Shown here: one piece after another, positions 56,747-64,000 of the stretch
How the letters are laid out: each line of letters begins with the position of its first letter
How positions within the stretch are numbered: position 1 is the first letter of the stretch
Assembly: GCF_003086295.3 (NCBI RefSeq)
Contig: NC_092048.1
Span: 37,138,425-37,202,424, forward strand
Origin: Arachis hypogaea
Taxonomy: Eukaryota; Streptophyta; Magnoliopsida; Fabales; Fabaceae
Reading direction: 5' to 3'
Length of the DNA stretch: 64,000 nt
Notes under the pieces: generated by a model
What the model saw: only the letters and a program-made list of their open reading frames with translations
Told to the model about the DNA's origin: nothing
The model's database searches: none
Program-made: the position numbers and the translations under genes

Positions 56747-58537
56747 ATGTCGACAGGTAGAGGTGCTGCGGATCAGGCTACTAGTCATGGTCATAGCCGT
56801 GGTCGGGGTAGAGGGAGGGTTTCTTCTGGTACGCCTGGGACTTTTGACTCCTCTCCCTCTACTTCAACCACCCTGATAACACCACAGGTTGCGGGTTTAG
56901 TAGACTAGCCGTTCATCAAGGTCCTTAACCCCAACTACGTGCCTCCGTCTATGGCGACGATGCCGCCTCCTACCACTCAGCAACCCGCATCCACGTTGAC
57001 ACTGCCTTCAGCGACGGATGCCGTGGGCCCAGAGTCCAGCCATGGCAGTGAGGCAGCAGCTAATGTCCCACCACCATCTCTCATCATACAATTGAAGATT
57101 TGGCCTGATGGCGGCACATAGTAAGTATCAAATTGATTCTTGTATAATGGATTTAGGTTGATTTTTGTTTGTGAGTTGTTAGGTTTGCACCGAACAACAA
57201 CGCGTGTACTCAGGAGATGACTAATGTTATTAAGCTGATGTACGACCACCCTTGGCCCAGTTATATGAAGATCCCCGCTGAGACCAAGGAGTGATGGTTT
57301 CAGAAATGGGCGGTAATTAATATTTTTTTTATGTTCAAACCTTTTTAGCTAGTTTATATCTTATATCTTGCTTAACTAATTTTAAAGTTTCTTTGTTGCA
57401 ACTGCATTTTAGGTGGGATGCTGAGCACGATCTGACCATCTGAAAGATATTCGACCATAGAATGGGTCGGCGGCTCCAGCAGATGTTGGATAATGTTCGC
57501 CAGGGACGGGACCATCGGACGTAGTGGCTCCAACCTGACATAAAGAAGGATCTGTTTGTTCATTGGGAGACCGATGAGGGTTTGGGTATTGACGTCTCAC
57601 CAACAGAGCTAACAGGGCCTCGACTAGGTCATTCAAGTATGCTGGCAGCTCAGCAACCTTCATGAAGACGAAGGCCAGGCTGGTATGTAAAGTGACTTTA
57701 ATTTTGTTAATAACTTAGTTATATTCTTCTATATATCATTTCTAGGTATCATAATCATATTGTTCAATACAACATGTGTAGTCGAAGTCATTGGATTGCG
57801 AGGCAATATTGGGAGAGACGTTCAAGTACACTCACATACTGAAGGAGAACAAAGAGACATTTATTGATCAACAGCCTCAGGACCATTATGTGAGTAAATA
57901 TAAATCTGATTATGTTCTGCTATAAAATTATTAGAAATCAACTGTATATCTTTCGTACTAATCACAATAACTTATGTCAATTACACAGGAGTCCTACACA
58001 CAGACTAGAGACCGCGACTTAGCAGTCTTGGCAAGGTGGGGAGGACGCTACCGATGGCTTTGCACCTGCATTCGTCGATCCCGATGCGGTTTGGTACGAA
58101 CTACCTCAGCGCCGTACAAGAATTGTGTATACGGGATAGGGTCATCAAGCTCCGCCACCAGTCGAGCCGTTGAGTCCGAGGAAGGCATAGATTTGAGGCT
58201 GCAGGTGCAGGAGCTCCAATGCAGCCTTCAGCAGCAAGCTCAGAAGCTTAACGATTATCGGAAGAGGTATCAGAAAATCCTCAACTGCGTGACATCTACA
58301 GATGAGATCAAGTTGGAGTGGAGGGAGTCGCTGGAGCGGATGCAGTGTATGGAGACTCAGATGGAGGTGTAACGGGTCCAGATGCGCGCCGCTGGCATCG
58401 ACCTTGCTGGTGGCAGCACCGTTGGTGGTGCTGCTGGTGGCAGTAGTCCTGCTGGTGGTAGACGGACATCCCCGCCTTATGCACCGTCAACTCAGGACCA
58501 CAGGACCGACGACGACGATGACTACCTGGATCTGTAG
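56747..58537 (+). pseudogene. Plant En/Spm-type transposase (Transposase_24 family) pseudogene
   Basis: Split over about five exons with good plant splice sites: ATG at 56747 just after a TTTGCAG acceptor, donor GTAAGT at about 57121, acceptor near 57182, donor GTAATT near 57312, acceptor TTTTAG near 57413, donors GTATGT near 57683 and GTGAGT near 57891, acceptor ACACAG near 57989, stop 58535-58537. Translations fit the family: LKIWPDGGT, FAPNNNACTQEMTNVIKLMY, HPWPSYMKIPAETKE, RRLQQMLDNVRQGRD, ETFKYTHILKENKETFID, then a Gln-rich coiled coil and an acidic DDDDDYLDL end. In-frame stops (about 56907, 57293, 57441, 57521) and frameshifts (about 57580, 58030) make it non-functional. Confidence 0.82.
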
Positions 58538-59129
58538 TTATTAATTTTTCCTTTTATTGTTTCATTGTATTTATTTGATGTACTTGAGTTTTAATTTATT
58601 TGAACATTGTATTATTTATTTCAAATAAAAGTTTTTCATTATTTATGAATGGACTACTAATTGTTTGAAAAAAAATTTAAATTTAAAATTGATCATTTAT
58701 TTCAAATTAAAAAAATTAACATTACCGTCGGAATTATATTACCGTAGGAATAATCCAACGGCAATAGTGTGCGAAACAACATTTTTTGGCGCCAACAATA
58801 CCGTCGAAAAAATTTGCTGGTAACAAATTAGTTTTTTGAACTGATAATTGTTGCAAATTCCAACGATAATTATCATCAGATAAAAAAATTTTGTCGGTAA
58901 ATATTTATCGGCGATGTTTATAACGTCTGATTATTTTGACAGTAAATTCAATTATAATTAAATTATCATCGAATTTTATTTATTTTTTTGACTATAAATT
59001 TAATGATATTCAATATTTTTTTTATAATAAACATTAATAACTAACTAATAATTAAAAATAATAAATTCTAATAATTTTCTAGTGTTCTTCGTATGGATAT
59101 TAGTCTTTCAAAAGTATAATTAATGTTAT

Positions 59130-59249
59130 CTTTAAATATATATGAATAGATAGGTTGCGCAAATAATCTCCATTATTACACAAGGATTCCTTTAAATATA
59201 TATGAATAGATAGGTTGCGCAAATAATCTCCATTATTACACAAGGATTC
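59130..59249. repeat. Perfect 60-bp tandem duplication
   Basis: 59130-59189 and 59190-59249 are identical by eye (the unit starts CTTTAAATATATATGAATAG), 46 bp beyond the CACTA right end. Being perfect, it is very recent. Confidence 0.95.
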
Positions 59250-62200
59250 GCATATTTTAAAGTGTCTAATATTCTTGTATATATCCAGAAAAGTTCAACC
59301 TAAAATTAATATTGTTATATATTTAATTATTTATGCATTTTCTTTCCTCCTACGGCCTAATTCTTTTATTATTTATTTTATTTCAATTCATCCCATCGCC
59401 AAAAGAAAATTTTCGAATTTAGTATAATTAAAATGATTGTTTGATTCTTCAACCGTTTTTGTTTTCAACGTCCTTAATCGCAATCACTACACTATCGATC
59501 ATTTCGTTATCTGATTTTATATCAATATCACTATCAAAAGACTAGGGGGAAAGATTAGGTTATGTCCCTCTCTTTTGTTTTATTTAAAAAAAAAAAAACA
59601 ATAAATCAATGTATTAGTTTTAGCTTCACTAGCAGTCCGTCACTTTTCAATCCACCATATAGCTGGATGCAAGGTGCCGCAAAAATTAGCTGTATCTATT
59701 TCCATCAAGGCCTTAATCTATCTAAAAATACCAAAATGACTAAGATGGCTTAGTTTAACTTTAAGGCTAATATTAGATGCTTTGGATTGATCAATATAAC
59801 AAAATATCAGCCGGTTCTTTCTTCAAGAAACTGAATAGGATGTTACCCTAACGTTGTAGTCGCGTCATAGCCCTCTAGTTAGTTAGGTATGTGTTTATTA
59901 ATAAAGTATGTTTTTTTCTCTCATATTTACGATATTTTTTAAATATTTTAAATATTTAATTTTATTTTTAATATTTTTAATTAATTCAATTTTATTATTA
60001 ATATTTTCGATTTATATCAAAATTATCTATAAACGTTTTTAATTTTGTCTCTAATATTTTAGATAAAATTAATATCTATCCTAAATATATCAAACATATC
60101 AAATTAATTACAAAAAATTAATTGTACTAATCAATTAATTATAATTTGAGGGATGGATAAAAAATCATCTCGGCAACCATATGTTTCAAAATTAAACAAT
60201 ATCAGTATATCACTAAGCTTACCAAATTAAATCAACTTGTATGGCAAGTTTGTTTTGACCTCAAACGTACTCGATAACTTCTTGCGTTCTCCGTGAAAAA
60301 AAAAAAAAAAAGATTGTGATGAGAAAAGCGATTGGCGTAAGTTAGAGAAAATAGGTGCTATAGCAAGCTGAGATGTGAAGCATGCTTAAAGGCAAAAAGA
60401 GATGAAATGGTTACCCTATATATATCCTTAACTAGTGTCTATATTTGTTCATATGTATTTTGTTGAGTAGCTAGGGTGGAAATGCCGGATATCCGGTAGA
60501 GGAATTCATGGCTCCACCGATATTAGGCTTAATTCGACTTAACCATTTATTAAAAAAAAAAATGGTTTAGGCTTTCATAAGCTTATTTATTAGTTCATAA
60601 ATCGAATTATAAGCCTACAAAAAGTTATAAAACTGAGTTTCTTTATAGGCACGAGTTATTGAAATAAAAATAAATACAGAGACACAAAATTATATTTGAC
60701 AAATAAAATATAAATACAAATATTACATTCTGAAATATTAAATTAGTATATTTTATATTTTTTAAGAGAAAAGACACAAAAATATTGATTAAAATATAAC
60801 TTATTTTTTTATTTTTTATTATTTTATTTATTTTTTATAATTATATTTATTATTATTATATTTTATTTTTTTATATTTAATTTATCACAAAATAAAATAT
60901 AAAAACACTAATTTTTATATTTATATTTTTTGTGTTTTTAATATTATATCTTGTTCAGTCTAATAGACTATGGATCTGTTTGGCAAGTTTCAAAAGTCAC
61001 TTTTTTTTAGCTTTTGATTTATGAAAAGTAATAATATTAATGTCGGGTGCAATTTTTAAAACCAAATTACGGCTTTCTAAGAAAATATTTAAAAATTTAT
61101 AGAGAAGTTAAAAAAAATGACTTCTCTCATAATACTACTAATTTTTATCACATTTTTATAAAATAAGTACTTTTAGAACTAAAAATCTAAATACAAAATA
61201 ACTAATTTATAAACTACTTTTAATATAATCATTTATTGTTTAAATTATTTTTTCAAAAAGAACTTAGTTAAGTTGTTTACCCAAACTAGACCTATGAGTT
61301 ATAACTTATGAATTTGGTATTAGCCTTGAATTTCACTAGAATCTTTTTGCTTCCCAAGTATATCGGATTAGAACTGTATTTAATAAAAAAAATGATTAAG
61401 ATATTATTTTAATTCATGTTAGATTTAAATAATTATAGTTAATCATGACTAGATTGGTGACTCGTTGATTGAATATAAGTTTATAATTCAGTTACTTCGT
61501 ACAACAGACCTATGAGCTTAAGTCAAAACTCAGCTCAGGGCTGCCATTCCCTTATTATTAAGGAAATAACGAATGAATAATGATTTGAGGGTAGAATGAT
61601 AAATTTAAAGGTCAAAAAACATGAAAACCGTTGGGCAAATAATTAAGGGGAAGTTATATGTTGATTTAGGATATAGATGTAATATGTGTGATCAAGAAAT
61701 GTCTAGGTGAGGCCATAATTACTGGCTAGCCAAATAGTAGGTACAAACACTAATGGTTATGGTCCTCTCTCTCTGGCTGGGATTGTAGCATTTAGAGAAA
61801 GAAAAAATGGAAACCTTTTGATGCTGATTGTCTATCCATCGAAAGCGTTTGAGAGTAAGAACGGTGTAGTGGTCACTCGCGATAGTGATGCTATTCTTAA
61901 GGGTGGATGTGGGATGTATCATGTTTATATATAAGAGATAAGATTTTAGAGTAGTAATAATAATAAGTGAACTACCAAAATTATTATTTGTGAAAATAAT
62001 TATGTCATTCTCAATACTTATTCATCCATTGCTTTATAACTCGGTTATTGTTTATGATGTATTATAATTCGACCTAAATTATCATTCATTCTTTGCTTGT
62101 AACTGACACTTTTATTATTAACTTAATGACCATCATTTTCATCTTAATGACCATTATTCTGACTTACTAAGGGTCATACCATCAACTCTATTAATCAATT

Positions 62201-62250
62201 CTATGTCTATAAAAGACACCAATTATATTTTTATATCTCAACACACACAA
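59250..62250. other. Intergenic repeat debris
   Basis: No gene was seen. 60470-61553 has ends resembling hAT MITEs (TAGGGTGGAAATG ... CTGCCATTCCCT) and contains the Tourist-like MITE at 60972-61292, but the outer ends lack a matching duplication. The rest is AT-rich sequence without recognised features. Confidence 0.4.
60972..61292. mobile_element. Tourist-like MITE copy 2, 321 bp
   Basis: Ends GGATCTGTTTGGC and CCAAACTAGACC (inverse GGTCTAGTTTGG), flanked by TAT on both sides (60969-60971 and 61293-61295). Homologous along its length to 35181-35498. No coding. PIF/Harbinger-type by end sequence and 3-bp duplication. Confidence 0.7.
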
Positions 62251-62510
62251 TATATGATAAATTTTATTTTTATGTCTTATATTCTATATTCATAAAATTA
62301 TTATAAACAAAACATATGATAAGTTTTATGATAAGTTCTATTTTCATGTCTTATATTCTATATTCATAGAATTATTATAAACAAAACACATGATAAATTC
62401 TATTTCATGTCTTACATTCTATATTCATAGAATTATTATAAGGATACACACGTGATAAGTTCTATTTCACGTTTAACATTCTATAATCATAGAATTCTTA
62501 TACCTCTTAA
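62251..62510. repeat. Four tandem units of about 60-75 bp
   Basis: Four diverged copies of a unit reading TGATAAGTTCTATTTCATGT, then CTTATATTCTATATTCATAG, then AATTATTATAA. They lie just upstream of an LTR-like signature (ACTTGAGCGTCGGAGTG at 62522) and are probably part of a degenerate LTR. Confidence 0.75.
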
Positions 62511-62655
62511 ACACTTACTGACTTGAGCGTCGGAGTGTCTTTTGTAGTTACTCACCCCTTGTTCTCTCTTTGCCGACGTATAACTCATCTCGATGAAAAG
62601 CTTGAAGTCATTTATCGGCGGACGAGCTATACACTGGCTAATCTCAACAAGAACA

Positions 62656-62674
62656 ATTGGCACTCACCGTGGAG
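62656..62674 (+). promoter_or_regulatory. Probable gypsy-type primer-binding site region
   Basis: ATTGGCACTCACCGTGGAG follows a CAACAAGAACA LTR-type end. It resembles the ATTGGCGCCCACCGTGGGG sequence next to the 5' LTR of many plant gypsy elements. The LTR start was not found. An inverted copy of the GCGTCGGAGTG signature follows at 62686-62702, so the region is rearranged. Confidence 0.5.
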
Positions 62675-63398
62675 TGAGTACCTGCAAAGGCACTCCGATG
62701 CTTAAATTAGTATTCGAAATTCAATCCATCTAGAGAAAATACTTTATCTTCTTTATATAGGAAGAGGTGTTTTTTGCGTTTCATTGGTCATGATTATACA
62801 TATTAAAAGGTAATCATATTGCATTCAACCGTTATAATACTCGGCTAGGTGTTTTGTTATAAATTGTGCCGTTAGGACGAGTTATGGCTCATTAAGCCGA
62901 TCTGTAAAGTACAGCGCCGAGTTATATCTTTGGATTGTATCTTCGGATTGTAGCAGTTATATCATAGCCCCCAAGTTTAGTCTGACGATATTTTTAATGA
63001 AGTAGTTTGAGCTTTTGATGAGCTATAACTCGGCAAATAGGATAGTTATGGAGCTCCCAGTTCAACATACTTTATTAAAAATAATATTAAATGGTTGCTT
63101 TGGAAAAGTTACAGTTTTAAATGAAGAGAGAGAGATAAGTAATGATGGCATTAAAGAGTTTTTCTTTTTCAATGCATCTGAACGGTTGATTTGATTGATG
63201 GAATGGGTGTGGTGGAACTTAACCGATTATTTTTGCTTAACTGCATTGGAATTCAAATAGTTTTTCCCAAATCATTATTTCATTTGGGTTAGGAAATGCT
63301 TTTGAAGGTTGCTGGGAAAGAGATGAGTAAAAGAGGTACGTGCTAGCTTTCTTCTTTCTGTGTATTTTTTCTGCAACTTTTGAATTTTGTTGATGAAT

Positions 63399-64000
63399 AT
63401 GGGTTTTGAGAAAGAAAAAGAGAAGAAGAAAAAAGTTGACTGGTCATATGATTGGTTAGTGAAGATGCTAAAATGCGTACATCTTTGTTCACAGATGTGG
63501 AAGCTGTGAGAGAGATAGATGTGAAGAAGATAGTGAAGGTAGGTTCTGAGGTTCGTGTTGAGTTGTTACCGTGTTCTAGTGTTGACTGCGTGTATCATAG
63601 AGGAGAGGATTTTGAATTTTTCTTCATGCATGGCCGTGTCTTGGAGGAACTGAGGGTAAAGCTTCCATTTTCAGAATCTCAGTATCAAGTGTTGAGGCAG
63701 TTGAATTGTGCCCCCCTCTCAGCTTTATCCTAATGGATGGGACTTATTGGGAAGCTTTGAAGTGTTGATGGATTATCTGGAAGAGAAACCTTCATTGGAG
63801 CTTTTCTTCTCCATGTTCCACGCTAAAGGTGTATGGAAAGGGGGATGGATTAACCTAAATAGTTCTCCAGATTTTGCTATTTTTAAGTTGTATAAGTCCT
63901 TATTTAAGGACTTTAAGAAAATGTATCTAAAGGTTAGAAGTGTTGAGGACGACTTCCTGTTCTATTTAGATAAGGATTTAGGAGAAAAATTTTCTTTGTG
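63399..64000 (+). pseudogene. Putative gypsy-type transposon protein (Transposase_28-like), frameshifted, runs off the window
   Basis: The ATG at 63399 gives a Lys/Glu-rich start and KVDWSYDW. One base is missing near 63456. The frame then reads VSEDAKMRTSLFTDVEAV and on to RQLNCAP. A C run at 63711-63716 adds a base, and the next frame continues LYPNGWDLLGSFEVLMDYLE, then PSLELFFSMFHAKGVWKGGW, then INLNSSP to the window end. This is the N-terminal domain of the plant putative gypsy transposon proteins, found near the 5' side of large non-standard gypsy elements. It fits the primer site 0.7 kb upstream. Not functional because of the two frameshifts. Confidence 0.7.

Larger units (their letters stand above)
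55140..59084 (+). mobile_element. CACTA (En/Spm) DNA transposon, decayed, 3.9 kb
   Basis: The left end CACTACAAGAAAAAC is the canonical CACTA terminus. The right end TTTTCTAGTG is a shortened inverse of it. Both ends carry subterminal TACCGTC(G/A)(G/A)AATT repeats (55160-55340 and 58720-58960). The interior encodes remains of an En/Spm-type plant transposase (56747-58537). The 3-bp flanks (AAC left, TTC right) do not match, so one end may be eroded. Confidence 0.88.

Overview
This is plant nuclear DNA. It is AT-rich, has intron-containing and single-exon plant genes, and is full of transposable elements at many stages of decay. The polyol-transporter and OVATE genes, the soymovirus-like viral insert (known soymoviruses infect legumes and other dicots) and the style of the repeats suggest a dicot, probably a legume and possibly a peanut relative (Arachis). 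The species assignment is inference. Only three protein genes look like ordinary functional host genes: a polyol/monosaccharide transporter (31421-33034, +), an OVATE family protein of the OFP8 type (39304-40215, +) and a small OVATE protein of the OFP17 type (48513-48986, +).

Region by region. 1 to about 13.9 kb is a three-layer nest: an old, shattered minus-strand Ty1/copia element was hit by a TG...CA element (probably a solo LTR, 5-bp duplication CTTGA), which was in turn hit by a young 8.3-kb non-coding LTR element (LARD type, 2.04-kb LTRs, duplication AAGAA). A receptor-kinase scrap lies next to it at 13.9-14.2 kb. 16.5-22.6 kb is a complete young copia element with 525-bp LTRs and the duplication TAATA; its pol frame is broken by one TGA. 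22.9-29.8 kb is an endogenous pararetrovirus (Caulimoviridae, soymovirus-like layout) on the minus strand. It holds movement protein, small coiled-coil ORFs, primer-binding site, capsid, protease, RT/RNase H and transactivator, plus an intergenic region that still carries a 35S-like promoter (as-1 pair and TATA box) and a poly(A) signal.

31.4-33.0 kb is the transporter gene. 35.2-36.4 kb holds a Tourist-like MITE and a 5'-truncated LINE tail. 37.1-38.5 kb holds two related small elements built of repeated 19-bp palindromic words; their ends are alike but their words differ. The two OVATE genes follow at 39.3 and 48.5 kb, with foldback MITEs between them, including a 2.26-kb foldback (9-bp duplication) that carries a second foldback inside it. 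52.3-54.7 kb is another long foldback (9-bp duplication) with a nested hAT-like MITE. 55.1-59.1 kb is a decayed CACTA (En/Spm) transposon. 61-64 kb is MITE debris and the start of a degenerate gypsy-type element running off the window.

The transporter and the OVATE genes are not functionally linked as far as the sequence shows. The rest of the window records repeated, partly datable insertions. Differences between LTR pairs, counted by eye, are about 0.5% for the LARD and 1.1% for the copia element, so both are recent.
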